A stretch of 64,000 nucleotides of DNA from Oikopleura dioica (GCA_907165135.1 OU015569.1:9052501-9116500); one strand, 5' to 3'. Counted from the first letter of the stretch, positions 45,974 to 58,093 are shown. A program made the numbers and translations. Notes: generated by a model not told the origin, from the sequence alone.

Positions 45974-48488
45974 TCATTCCGTCTCAACATGGGAAAGAAC
46001 CGCGGAAAAGCCCGTCAGGAGTTTGATCGCCGTAGATCGCATTGAGTTTAATTGATCACTAATTCGACTCGAATCGGATTCAGACTCGTCGCTTTTGCCG
46101 CAGCCATCTTTATCAAAGAGGAGCACCGCCAAGTCACCGAAGGAGTGTTCTAGTTCCTCGCGTGTTAACTCCCTCTTTTCTTTCCGCGAGGGCGTCGTGT
46201 CCGAGTTGTCTTAATTCATAAATGAGATTTCGATTTATTCATATAAAGCCTATAAAAAAACATGTCCACTAAACTTTTCATCTCTTAATTACGAGGGGTC
46301 ATTACCGTAGTTAAGCTCAAAGCGTTCATCTCTGGAATAACTGGGCTCGTCTTCTTGTGAAGCAGAAAGCGGAGAGTTCTGATAAGTTGAATTTAATCGG
46401 CTTGTAGCGCCATCGAACGATTCGCGAAGATTGAGCTCAGCACTTGATAAGTCATCCATAGTTTGATACCATTTCCAAAGACTGCCACTCTCACGGCCTG
46501 AAACGAAATGTAAGCATTTTGAAGAAACGGCGAACGCCGTGGGAAGCAATGCGTTTTCGTCTTCTCAACTAATTTGATGCATTCTCAGCTAACGAAACAG
46601 GAATGATTTTAGGAATTACCGTCATCGACTGCCTGTTTTCTATTTCTGAACTGCGTTTTCAAGTTTTGTAGCTTGGCAGCCAGTTGCTCTCGCTCGTAAG
46701 TTCCGTCGCCGTCCAGTCCGCACCTTCTATTCATCTCATCCGCCACCTGAACCATGATTGCATCAAAAAACAGAAACAAGTTTACCTCTTGGAAAGATCC
46801 TTTTCCCAGCCGACCTGAACTGAGCATTCGATTTTGAAGAACGAACTTGTAGCAGTCGAGGAGTATTTCGACGTGGGCGTCGGGCATGCGCCCTCTTCTT
46901 TCGGATCCTAAATTTTTCGGATAGAATCACTCTTTCTCGCGAGGAACTCATAATAATGCTACGTTTGTGTGTTACTAAAAGACCTGATCTGCAGAATACA
47001 ATTTGTTGGTGTTTGTTAACTTAAAAGTCAAATAGAAGGCGACCCTTTTTTCGCTTGATTCAGGTCTAGCAGACATACTTGCGCATCAGTGCGTCTGGGG
47101 TCGGCAACCCATCTTTCAAACAAAAGATGGGAAAGGGAAAGATGGGTTTTCCGAAAGATGGGAATGGTGGGAAAGATGGGTTCAAAAGATGGGAAAGATG
47201 GGTTACAGAAAAGATGGGAAAGGTGGGTCACAAAGATGGGAATGTTGGGTCCCAAAGATGGGAATGATGGGTTTTAAAAAACGGAAAAATTTGTTTTCCA
47301 GAAAATGAGCGACAAATTTAATTTCATTCAAGGGCAAAACCCATTTTTCCCATCTTTCCCATCTTTTGCAAACCCAACTTTCCCATCTTTCAGACCAAAA
47401 GATGGGTGAGGGAAAAAGGGCAAAAACCCATCTTTCCCACCTTTCCCCTAACCCACCTTTCCCATCATTCCCATCTTTGAAAGATGGGTCGCCGACCCCA
47501 GCAGTGCGTGATGATCGAATTCTGCTAGCTTGAGTTCACAAAATACAACTTCCTTGGCGGAATTTACCTGGCAAGGAACCGTTCGCCGACGGATACGTGC
47601 TTGTCTGCTTTTTGTCGAGATCGAAGAGACTGGCGTCGACTTGGGAAGCGTCAATGAACCGCTCGCGTTCGCCCTTTCCTCCGCTACTTTCCGCATTTTC
47701 GTCCGTGCCAGAAGCGATTTTAACCTCGCGCTGTCCTCCTGAGAATAACTTCTTCTCCGGCGGCTCTAGGCTCTCCGATTCCGTTTGGTTTCTTTTCAGC
47801 TGAATAAAATGCTCAGTTCTTGGAATAAAACTTGTGGAATGAAAAGTTCCTGCGATTTTTAGTTCCGGTCTGCTAGTCACTGGAGCTTATTTTGCACAGG
47901 CTTTACCTTTCGATGAATTCCGTCGATAGATGGGATCATCACTTGTGAAACTTGTGCAAAGGTAACTGTGGCTGCATTTACTCTGCGTAAAGTAACTACG
48001 TCTCTGACAGTAACGTACTTTTTCGGACAGGCGTTTCATCTGCTTTTTCCAGCGCCAGGAGGAAGGGAGTCCGTTTCTTTCCTCTTTTTCGATTTCCCTT
48101 TTGAAGCTAGAAACGAGCAGCGAAATGCGATCGACGACCTGGTCCGCTTTGAGTTCGTGCTCCAGCTGCAACTCTGCGCTGAGCAATTTCGCCGCCTAAA
48201 CTACTCTTTCAGAAGATCACTCGACAGAAATGGATGGAGCGCGAAATTTCCAGCACCGAAATTCAAAACTTGACGAAATTTCCGACTTCCAACCTTTCCA
48301 TGGTCAACGTCGCCTTGCTCGGCTTGAGCAGCTAGAATCCTCAGCAACGCTTCGGTCTTGTCTTTCGTCCAGAACTTCTGGAAGGTCTCGCGTTTGTGCC
48401 GCGCCGAGAACGCTGTTCCGTCTTCGTCGAGTTCCTGTTTCTTGGAAGAGTCGAGCAGAGTCTCTTCTATTCCGCTTACTTCTTCCAT
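45974..48488 (-). CDS. SANT/Myb-like (MADF-like) DNA-binding protein with two helical domains
   Basis: ATG 48488, TGA 45974. First domain: FQKFWTKDKTEALLRILAAQ...KVGSRKFRQ. Then LLSAELQLEHELKADQVVDR and basic RRSYFTQSKC-type exons, and a Ser/Glu-rich linker (ESLEPPEKKLFSGG). Second domain: DAHVEILLDCYKFVLQNRML, FQEVADEMNRRCGLDGDGTY, LAAKLQNLKTQFRNRKQAV, SGSLWKWYQTMDDLSSAEL. This is the tri-helical Myb/SANT-like fold often seen in regulators and transposon-derived proteins. The C-terminal exon is acidic (SDESESDSSRISDQL). Introns after 46900 are in phase. The intron between about 47570 and 46910 is some 660 nt because a hAT-type MITE sits in it. Target and partners unknown. Confidence 0.6.
47095..47501. 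mobile_element. hAT-type MITE with 8-bp target duplication
   Basis: Bounded by identical 8-bp direct repeats CAGTGCGT at 47087-47094 and 47502-47509. Terminal inverted repeats start CTGGGGTCGGCAACCCATCT and its complement (one mismatch), a typical hAT end. The interior is built from many copies of an AAGATGGGA-like unit, on one strand in the left half and inverted in the right half. 407 bp, non-coding; the G-rich open frames inside are artefacts of the repeats. Confidence 0.88.
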
Positions 48489-49173
48489 TTTGAAGGAGAG
48501 CTTCTGGAGTCGGGCGACTTCTCTTGGAAAGACGGGCGCTGTTTGATTCTAGCGCAGGCTTTATTTACATGGGCGCGAGGGTGTTTATAAGTTGAATGTT
48601 GCGCCAAGCTGCCTTTCATTTTTCGTTCACCTACGAGCAAGGAGCTTCGAAAACTTTCGGAAATCTGATCATTTTTGGACGAATGGCGCGCACAACCAAA
48701 ATGCGCGGCGACCAATCGAAAGCCTTGCTCGGGGCACAAATGGAGCACGTACTGGCGCGTAGTAGCGCTCTTCTCACGTACCAACTCGCCCCAATCCAAA
48801 AAGGTTGAGAAAAAGGAAAAATCACTTCCCGCCGCGCAAACAGCAGTTCCACTTCTCTCTTTGCTTTCTCACATTCGCCGAGTGGAAGGGAGGTTCGCGT
48901 CTTGTGAACTAGCCCCGCTTAGGTGGCGACAAACAGCACAGAAGTAGTCATGCTTGAACGGACATCCTCGGGAATATCATCTCCGAATAGTCCCTTACTC
49001 TTTCTTTAGTAACATGGCGTTTTTGAAAATACTTTATTGTCTAACACAGAATCTGACTTAAGACTAAAAACGAAGGCAGTTGACGCTGCTGTAGTGATGC
49101 TGAGGGTGAATAGGATTTAATGAGATTTAGAAAAAAGACGCAGAAAATATCCAAAAATGTGTCAGGAAAAAAA
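48489..49173. other. Intergenic region between two minus-strand genes
   Basis: 685 bp, GC-richer than other gaps. Several overlapping frames on both strands here lack family features. Probably the promoter of the SANT gene plus the RNF4-like 3' UTR. Confidence 0.4.
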
Positions 49174-50590
49174 TTACACAAAGAGTTCGATCAACTGCCG
49201 AAGGGAGTATTTCTTTCGGCACTTGGGGCAATGGTTGACGACTTGGTTCGGGCCCGGCATTCTTCCGTACACGGAGCATGCAGCCATCTCCAGACACGGC
49301 CTGCAAAACGGATGTCCGCAGGGAGTCGTCACTATCTAAAAAGAAGCGAAATTGAAAAGAAACTTTGAGCAAAAAAAATACCTTTTTGCCGCTGCTTCTG
49401 ATTTCGGCCATCGTTTCCATGCAAATGTTGCAGGAGAAGCCAATGTCTGCTGGTGGCGGCGGAGGAGCGTTCCTTGAATCGGGCTGGTTCGTCAGCGGAA
49501 TCAGTTCTTTCAGAACTATCTTTGGTCGCTTTCTAGCTGCTTTCACGGGTGCTTTCGGACTCGGTTCTAAAATTGATTGATGAATTACCCAAATCCGTCC
49601 AAAAGAAGAAAACGGCATGAAAATAAAATACTATTGATTGTTCGTTACTTCATAATCGAGTTTGAAAATCTCGAGCAAAAAATGAGCGAATTTGACACGG
49701 TTCTTACTTTGCTGAGGAAGGTCAGTACTGGCACTGCTCATCGATAAATGAGGGTTAAATAGAGTTCGAGGAAGATAACCCCCGAAAACGTGAACCCCGC
49801 TTATATGACTTCGAAACGCTCTCGATGAAAATAGAAGCTCTTTTTTAACTTACTTACGAAAGAAAAAGAACTAATTTCGAAGCCCGTTTCTAAAATAATT
49901 CCAAAACGTACTTTTTTGCGGCTCGTTCTGTCGACCGCCGTTAGCAGCAGGAGCACGGTCTTCTTCTTCATCGCTGTCGTCGATCGAAATGACGGTTTGG
50001 CTGAGGCTCGGGCGCTTTTTCGCTCGTTGATTCTTGTTATTGGTATTTGTAAGGTCGACGCAAACGGGCAGTTCTCCTGATTCTTCCGAGTCGGAAATGC
50101 TAAAAAGAAAAATTAGTTTAAACGAGCGACACTAAAGAGAAAAAATACCAAATTATGCCTGAGGAGTTTGCCGAGGAGTTGCACGAGGAGGTGGAGGGAC
50201 TGTCAATTGCGTCCAGGTCCAGGATTTGCTTTTTGTTTACTTTCGTTCTGTTCCTTGCGGAAACTGATTTGGTTGCCATTTGACGAGGTTGTTCTACTGG
50301 CGGAACAACTTCTGCTTCATCTAAATCGATTGGCAATTGACAATTGTTGAAGAATAAAAAAGGGAAAGATCGAGTAGCGTCACCTTCGCTAGAGTAAAAA
50401 AGAGCGGCTTAATCTCATGGTCGTAATGTTTGCCAAATTATTGTTCATTTGTTAAAAGAGCGCGCTAGAGAAGCCGAGATAATTCAGACAAACCTTGAGA
50501 AACTGGAGCAGCGGCGGCGATCTGTTCCGACTGCGGTTGTTCGGATTGAGAAGATGCTTCCAGAGATCTTCGTTGCGAGCGTGTTCGCAT
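49174..50590 (-). CDS. RNF4: RNF4-like SUMO-targeted ubiquitin ligase
   Basis: ATG 50590 (MRTRSQRRSLEASS), TAA 49174. After a phase-1 intron come DEAEVVPPVEQPRQ, ILDLDAIDSPSTSS, then LPVCVDLTNTNN and TVISIDDSDEEED: V-D-L-T and V-I-S-I followed by acidic residues, the form of SUMO-interacting motifs. A basic stretch KAPVKAARKRPKIVLKEL follows, then a C-terminal RING: CNICMETMAEIRSSGKK, PCGHPFCRPC, CPKCRKKYSLRQLIELFV. The layout of basic start, SIMs and C-terminal RING ending in a hydrophobic tail is that of RNF4, which ubiquitinates poly-SUMOylated nuclear proteins. One small internal exon near 49730 (ASTDLPQQ) has an uncertain acceptor. Confidence 0.82.
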
Positions 50591-51935
50591 CTGTTCCTCT
50601 TCGTTTGGAAACGCGACTAGAAATCCGTTAAATTCGTAGAATTTGAAGAGAAAGAGAAGCGGATCTTTCGCTGATCGAATATGAGGTGAAGGTGCACTAA
50701 AAATCTACTCCCAGTCCAGATTAATTCCACAACGAAACCCATCACTATTAATTTAACCTTCGTTTAGCATTTCCGTTATAGAATCGCTCATTTCTTCTAT
50801 ATTTATCTGATTCATGCTACCTTATCATATTCTCATCGAACATACAAATTCAAGAAATTTAATTCTAGAAAGTCAAAATCTCTTTGAAACAAAGCTTACC
50901 TTTATTCTTCGATTCTTCTTTGCTGAGAGAGAGAGTCTACAAGCTAGTAATTGTAGATTTACTAAAGTTAATCTTCTATTTGTTCTCTAGAATCTCTAGT
51001 TGTTGCTCGCTTTAGTTTCGCTTTTTTTCGATTTTCTGGAAAAGGCGCGTTTTGCGCTTTGCTCAAGTCGAGCGCTAATGGCCAAGAGCGCGCTAGGCCA
51101 ATCGCGCGCCGCTCGAAGCCAACTCCAATTGACCTTCCCTTTTCCTTTTCCCTGAGAACATTCACACTATCTACAGAACAATTTTGCCACTAGTGTCCCT
51201 GCAATTAGCTTTTTCTTGAAATCTTAAAATTTTCTATATAATTTATTTAACTTACGAAGTACCTAATTCATTAACCAGCTAAGGATAATCTCTTCCGTAG
51301 TTACTGTAAATTCAATTGTAAACTCTGTCTTTTGCTTTGTTCATCGCCCATTTTTCCTTCGTCTATTCAAAGTCTGAATTTCAGACTCTGAAACCTCCCA
51401 AAAAAGACCTCGGCTTTTATTGACTTGAGCTCGCGATTTCGAGCCGTTTCGAGCCAAACCGCTGTTTTGCAAAAATTAGAAAATTCAAAATAAGTTATAT
51501 CCGAACACATCGGATTTTCAAATGAAATGATTTGATTCGCTGCTTTGGAAAAACTAACGACTCGAATTTTCACTTTTCGTTTTTACGAAGTCGAGTTTCG
51601 GAGACAAAAGAGATCATCTTTGAAACGAACAAAAGAGCGCTTTTCTTTTTGATAGATTTTAGATTTTGAACTTTGACGAATTCAAATTTGAGTAAAGAAA
51701 GAAGCATGAATACGCTTCCAATGAATGCCATTTTTCGACTGCGCAAATATTTGCGAATTTCTATCTGCGATGGGCGTTGAAAAAAACTAAAACCAACATT
51801 TCCATTTCAGAGACAGTTTTTTGCCAAATTACTCTACAGAAAGCGACACATTCGTTGAACACGGTTTCAAAATTATTTTTAAAAAACAGTACTCATTTTG
51901 CCAACTTTTCAATTTCCATGTTTTCGCTTCTTAGA
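50591..51935. other. Divergent intergenic region, 1.3 kb
   Basis: Lies between the starts of the RNF4-like (-) and ECHDC1-like (+) genes. A short GA run (GAGAGAGAGA) lies near 50925. No coding exon recognised. Confidence 0.4.
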
Positions 51936-53694
51936 ATGTTTCGTCTGACATCTCGAGCGAGCAGCAGATCAGCTTGTAGTTCGGTCGAAGCGCGACTTGA
52001 AAAGCTCAAGGGAGGATCGGTCGACTTCCAAGTCAACAAGAACATCGGTTACATCAGGTTCTTAGACAACCCCTTTTTCAGTCTTTTCAATTGCTTTCGA
52101 TTCAGGATTAACAACCCGAAGAAATTCAACGCTCTCACTGGCAGGAATGGGTTCGAACGAAGAATTCTGCTCTGGAAGAAATTAAAAAATGGAACCCGAA
52201 AAGTATGATGCTCGATTTGGCGCGAGTACTCGACGAGGTGGACAAATTCGACGGAACTGGCATCGTCCTCACTGGAGAAGGAAAAGCATTTTGTGCTGGA
52301 TCCGACTTAAGAAACGGTTTCTAGGGCAGTCGAATCAGCCAACCCACCGGGCAGTTGATATTTTTTTTTTTTTTGCTTTATTGAAGATGAATTTCGCGGT
52401 AGAATTTTTTAATCCGATTTTATTCACAACGGTTTTTCCATTATTTTCAAATCGAGTAAATTTATTTATCCGTTTCTCAGTTTTTATTTAAAAAAATGGG
52501 ATTATCACAAAAAACACTCCCTTAAAATGAAACTACTCGGCACTAGTCTAGGCAGTCGATTTTCACGTGAGCTTGAATAATTACGTACTAGCCCTGATTT
52601 AGCACAGTTACTATTTTCAGAGTCAATTTTTGTAGAACTGATCTAGCAGCGCAAAAACGGCTAAAATGAAACCTTTTGTAAAGTTGCCTTTCGGAATTCG
52701 GGCAAGGCTTCGAAAGTTCATCCCTTGCGAATCTTTTTATTAAGTACCCCAGAAGATGGCGTTAAAATGGCTCAATTTATGCATGCGGCAACGAATCGGT
52801 TGTATTCGAATGACAATCAACTCACAGTTTCTTTTATTAATGGTCCAGCATTCGGGGGCGGCTCTGAGTTAGCGACAGGGAACGTTTGGATAGAGTCGAG
52901 TACCTCCCTGGAACTCGACCAGACATAAGACAAAAACATTAACGCGAAAATAGAGAAGGCAACTTTTCCGAAACGCCCCAACAGCCACCGATTTGAGAAT
53001 AGCCGCTCCAGAAGCAAAGGTTTCATTTAACGTTCGATTAAAACATCTTTGAAAACTGATGCTTTAGTTGGCCACTGTTCACAAGAACCTCGCCCTTCAG
53101 GAGCGAATCTCAATTTTCGAAATTTTCGTGTGTTTTTATATCCCTTTTTTCGTGGAATCAGTTAATAATTGTAGTTATCTTTGTTTACAATTAATGACGG
53201 CGCAAGAATAAGCTTAGACTGTCTTGTCTGCCCTCTTCTGAATTCATTTAGGCAAGAGTGAGACTATCAGCAGACACTCGGATATTAAACCGCGCCAGAC
53301 ATTTTTCTTTCTCCGGCGAATTAGAAATGTTGCATCGGAGTGTTCGGTAGAGATTCGTGTTCACAGCCAGGCTGGGCTGGTGCTACTCGTCTTGTTAGGT
53401 TCCGTGTTCAATCATTAATGATTCAGTCAGCCACTTAGAAACACTGACTTGGAGCTTGATGAATTATACATTTTCTAAATTGAATTTTTCTTTAGTTAAG
53501 AGTATTTCACCGATCAACAAGTCAGCCTGATCGACAGAAAGAGAGCTCAGCTATGAATCATGATTAACAGGCTGGTCGGCGCTCAGAACGCGCTATACAT
53601 GCTCAGCACCGCCAAAGTCTTCAACGCACAGGAATTAGTTGATATTGGCTTTTGTGTCCCAGAGATTATCGAAGATATTGAAGTCAAGGATTAA
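51936..53694 (+). CDS. ECHDC1: ECHDC1-like enoyl-CoA hydratase-fold protein, possibly incomplete
   Basis: ATG 51936 right after a GCTTCTTAG acceptor. Exons 51936-52057, 52106-52144, 52204-52316, 52753-52878, 52985-53019 and a last one about 53566-53694. The protein reads LEKLKGGSVDFQVNKNIGYI, INNPKKFNALTG, MMLDLARVLDEVDKFDGTGI, GKAFCAGSDLRN, DGVKMAQFMHAATNRLYSND, FINGPAFGGGSELAT (oxyanion loop), TDLRIAAPEAK and LVGAQNALYMLSTAKVFNAQ. This follows ethylmalonyl-CoA decarboxylase, a metabolite-repair enzyme. The usual segment with W-G-G between the PEAK and RLVG parts (about 18 residues) is not visible in 53020-53565. Two introns are unusually long (436 and about 545 nt), and the intron after ELAT must start GG. 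A decaying copy, or an exon I missed. Confidence 0.7.
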
Positions 53695-53874
53695 ATTATG
53701 TTTTTCCAATGACCCGAAAGGCTTTCTAGAATCGATTTAGTTTTCTTGGAGGGCTACTCTGTTCGTTCTTTTTTTACTGTTCTCTCACGGGCTCTACTTG
53801 TCGCAAAGGTATTTAATTATAAATCAACTTTCGAGTTCATAGCCTAGCGCCGGGCTGGATCATATTTTAGTCAC

Positions 53875-54138
53875 GGCCAATTTCAATAAGGAATCCAAAT
53901 TCCAAATCCTAACCCCCCATGTTTTTGTGCTCGTTGGAAAGAGCGTAAAAAGTTACGTCAGAAAAAAATAGTTTTAGAGGCTGAGTCATCATTGATGACG
54001 TCATGGCGGCTGGTTGAAGTTCCAAAAGTCCCAAAAGTTTGATACGCTCTCATTTTTTTTTCCACAAATGGAAAATTTGAGTTCAATACTGGAAAATGAT
54101 CGCCTTGACCTACTCTAGGTGAAGAGCTATATATGAAA
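53875..54138 (+). repeat. Left terminal inverted repeat of the transposon
   Basis: 264 bp; includes TGACGTCA (53996-54003). Mirrors 58094-58356. Confidence 0.9.
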
Positions 54139-54376
54139 TATCCAACTCTAGAAAAAAAATTTTTTTTTTCGATTTTTTCAAAATTTCAACCTAAAAATGT
54201 TGAATTGCAATAGAATACTTCCAAATAATGAAATAAAGCATTTAAATTTGTTTCCTGGTCACAAAAATGATCATTCAAGGTCATCCGGGGTCATTTGAGG
54301 TCACAAATCAAAATAAAATTTTGCGCATTTTTGACTTTTTAACAAAAAATGCGCGCAAAAATCTAGGTAAGAGTAT

Positions 54377-57300
54377 TTATTCAAGTGGGTGAAACTCGGC
54401 CTGATTGCCGGAGATTTCGTAGGAAACGCATTTTGAACAGAAGTCTGCAGCAGAGAAGAGACAAGAATCGCATAAATCTGGACAGACAGTATTGCTTATA
54501 TTATACAAGTAGTAGCTGCCGGATCGCTTTTCTTCGACCTTTGCCTTGATCATACGGATACTTCTTTGTCCAGTAATTATTTTCGATCCGTCGCTGCCCT
54601 TTTTCGAAAGCTTTCCCATATTCATAAAGAGATTGTCATGTACCATCATAATGCGCAAGTCTGTTGGAAGCGGGATATGAGCAAAGCAATGAAAGATGCC
54701 ATTCGGATCGACCATGTTAGCAGTCAGTCGTTCACCGAGAGAAGGAAGATAATCGCCGAGGCCAATAGCAGGAATACATTTCCCATTGAGCTCGTCGCGC
54801 TTCATCATTGTTTTCGCATGCCCTCCAACACCATCGATCTTCGATCAAGTTCAATAAATAGAGGAATGTGTTGATCCCTTACCGTGCTTTTCCCGTGGCG
54901 ACTTTGTTTGAAAACTTTGCATACGGGAAGGCCCCATCCATCCTCGTCAGACACATCAGAAAGTACTTTCCACGATCGATAATCCTACATATGATGTAAA
55001 CAAACTGCGCCGAATTCTTCATTACGCGCAAAATTATAATTTTGCGCAGATTTTTATTCTGCGCAAATTTTTGAATAACAAAACTTACGACAGCCTGGTC
55101 GCTCATGAGAATCGCACGTTCGTAGCCCTCGAAAACTTCATTGTCCTCGATGTATTTTAAGCATTTCTGGAAGTGAAGCTTTACAATATGTCCGCCCTTT
55201 TTCGAATAAGCATTGCTGTCGTCTTTCCAATACATCAAGCAGGAATTGAATCTTCTTCTCGTTAGTTTACCATCGAGCATAAAATATCCCCAAATGGTGA
55301 AACAATGGATGACAAGCTCGTCGTTGTTACCGCGAAGCGCGTTCTAAAAAATCATAATTTTGCGCAAAGATGGAGGGCGAATTCACATTTTGGGTGACCG
55401 TTCCACCAGTTTTCCCGGCACTGTATTCTCCACTGAAATCGCATTCACAGATCAAAGCGGTTGGAGGATGGATTATTCCGCGTCTCAATTTTGTGCAAAG
55501 ATGGCCTGTATGTCGCGTCTCATTATGATGAAAAAGATCGTTCTTGCAACGTTGCGCAGCCTCAATCAGTAGTTCCTGAAATCGAATAAAATTTTGCGCA
55601 TTTTTTCATTACAAACTTTTGCGGAAAGTGTTTTGGTTTGCGCAATGTTTTTGAGAATTCTCCTCTCATTGTCTCTTTTCCTTGCAAGATCAGCCATCAC
55701 TTTGACATAAAACTTCGGCAAGACATCGGTTGACGTGTCTTCCATGATGTCTTTGATCTTCTTATATTTTTCTGAAAGCGCAACGTTGATTTCGGCTTTT
55801 GAGTTGGGACCATGAGAGCAGCTAAATTTTGCGCAAGCATCATCGAACACTCCTAATGAAGGATACAGCGGATCGTCACAGCCTTTAACCTCCATGAGGA
55901 ATACGATGACTTCCTCAATTGAAAGATTGCGTTCCGTGATCTTCAGAAGGAATAAGAGATCGGCAACTTAAAATCAATTATGGAAATTTTGCTTAAAAAT
56001 TCAATATCTTTACCTCTAGACAATGTGTTTCGCAAAGAAAAACAGGGTGCGCATAAGCACGAATATTCATCTTTGACTTTTGGTTCAACAAAAAGAGGCG
56101 GAATGAGCTGTTTGAACTGAAATGCAGAGATTTGAGGCTTTCCGTCTCTGCATCTCTCCTTGTTGAATTCTTCGCAAAGCAAAGAGAATTTGTTGTGCGC
56201 TAACCTCCGATCGCAGCGAAATTTCTTTTTGACAGGCTTTGAATAATTTTGCGCATTTCCTGGCTCTTCCGCTTCTGCTCCCGGCTCGTCTTCCGCAAGG
56301 TTTTGCCGCTCATCTTCTGGCTCTTCATGCGCAAAATTTTGCGCGTCTTCATCCAACGCCTCATCCTCTGGCTCTCTTTGCGCAAAATTTTGCGCGTAAT
56401 CATCGATCGGCTCATCTTCTGGCTCTCTTTGAGCAAAATTTTGCGCGTCTTCATCGAGCGGCGGTTGATTGTTCTCGTCGTTGTTGTCATCGGCTTCTTC
56501 TGGACTTGCAACTTCAAACTGTACTACTGAGTAAAGCTTGTGGTTTTCTTCTGACATGAAGACGCGAAAGAAGTTTTCCGATGTTTTCTTCCGGAGACGC
56601 TGCTCATAGAACTCAAATATATCCGTCTCCGGCGCTTCATCGGAGTGGAAATATAAGTACTGAAGGACAGAAGAGATATCTTCATCGGTGACTCCGCGCA
56701 TTATTTTTCCGTGTTGGTCTGCTTCTTCATCGGCAATTTCATATATCTGTTTTTCTTTCAGAAGAAGCGCCTCTTCGATGTGATGAACTGTCATGGTCTG
56801 AGGATGTTTTGGCTCTTTAAAAGGCTCTGATAGATTATTGAAGAATTTAACGAATCGGTTTTGAGTTTTTCGATCAACGCCAAACATGAATGACTCGGGA
56901 AGCACGCACGCTAAAGCTTGAATTTTCATCTTGTGGGGGATGTGGAACCAATGTTGCGCAAAATTTGAGTTGAAGCTGTTCTCCGGGACTTCACTTTTTC
57001 GTTCGTTGTAAATAGCTAACATTGCTTTGCTCAGTTCTGCTGAAGCTTCGCCGAATTCCTTGTCCTTAATTTTGCGCATTCGTTTCACCATGTTCTCAAT
57101 CGACTCCCGAGTTTCATTTAAGCTTTCTTCGCGAGCATATTCGTCATCAGAAGGATCACTCGGCTTAGAGACACTCGACCCATCTGTTGATTGTGAGCTG
57201 TTTGTTGAGGAACTCTGATGACCAGCGTCATGATCAATTTCGACTCCTAAGTTAATTTTGAATTTCTGAGACTCCGAAAAATCGCTGTAACAAAAATTTT

Positions 57301-57764
57301 GCGCGTTTTAAAAAAATGCGCAAAGTTTTCAGTTTACCTTCCAGTCCGTCGCGAAGGCTCTGTTGGGACTCAGCTTGCTCTTGCGAATTTCTTTTGCTTT
57401 CTTCTATAATTTCTGTTGCCGGATCACAGAAAAGATAGTGAAGAAGAAGCTCATCGGAATCCTTGAAATTCTTTTCAGCGCAAAACGAGCAGTCAGGACC
57501 AAGTTGAAACGACGCGTGATTCTCTAACACTTGCTTCTTCGAATGGACTTCCTCCAATCTGCCGAAGATATCAGCAACTGCGATGCATTGATTGTAGTGT
57601 GTTCTGACTCTTAATTTTCGCGCACGAGTGACTTTCTCTTTAGAACTTCCTATGTTATCGTTGCATAAAAAGCATTTATGATAGAGCCTTGTGGATTTGT
57701 TTATGTCCCGATGAAGAGTAAATTTTCTCAGCGACTCATCATTTTCAAAAGGGTATTCAAGCAT
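54377..57764 (-). CDS. Transposon-encoded zinc-finger/DDE-like protein, probable transposase of an unassigned family
   Basis: Minus-strand exons: 57764 to about 57340 (two Cys/His clusters: CFLCNDN...HYNQC and CSFCAEK...HYLFC); about 57290-55950 (helical and acidic, with three copies of a DAQNFAQREPEDE-type repeat, then YSCLCAPCFSL); 55895-55600; 55560-55370 with ICECDFSGEYSAGKTGG (first candidate Asp); 55324-55085 with LVIHCFTIWGYFMLDGK and ERAILMSDQAV (second candidate Asp); about 54990-54890; 54870-54377 with DGVGGHAKTMMKRDEL and a Cys-rich end (CPDLCDSCLF, FCSKCVS). D...SD...DGxGG spacing resembles RNase-H-fold transposases found in other animals. Two junctions (about 57290 and 54880) do not close in phase with GT-AG, so the copy may be slightly damaged or use odd splice sites. 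Confidence 0.65.
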
Positions 57765-58093
57765 TCTATAACATTTTAATAACTATCTCTGATAATTAAA
57801 TAACAGAATAAAAATATAAAAAGGAAAAATAAATTTGCGCAAAATTTTCTCTGTCGAATTGTCCTCAATAGTGATCTGACTCTTCGAAATGCGAGCAATG
57901 TCCGCTCTTATCAGCGCGCATTATTGGTCGGCGGCTTGCGCAAAATGAATCATCAGGTTTCGCCTGGAGCAAAGCATAAATCTACCCCGAGAAATGCGCA
58001 GAATTTCTCAAAAATAGAAAAATGCGCAAAATTTTATTTTGATTTGTGACCTCAAATGACCCCGGATGACCTTAAATGATCTAGAGTTTGATC

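Noticed and set aside
47079-47277. Two overlapping Gly/Lys/Trp-rich open frames
   Set aside because: They are translations of the GATGGGAAA-type repeats inside the hAT MITE.
52316-52755. Apparent TT-AG intron in the ECHDC1-like gene
   Set aside because: A canonical acceptor at 52751-52752 gives the right phase, at the cost of three poorly conserved residues.
54566-54874. Plus-strand open frame of 102 codons in the transposon
   Set aside because: Shadow of the minus-strand exon carrying DGVGGHAK and the Cys-rich end.
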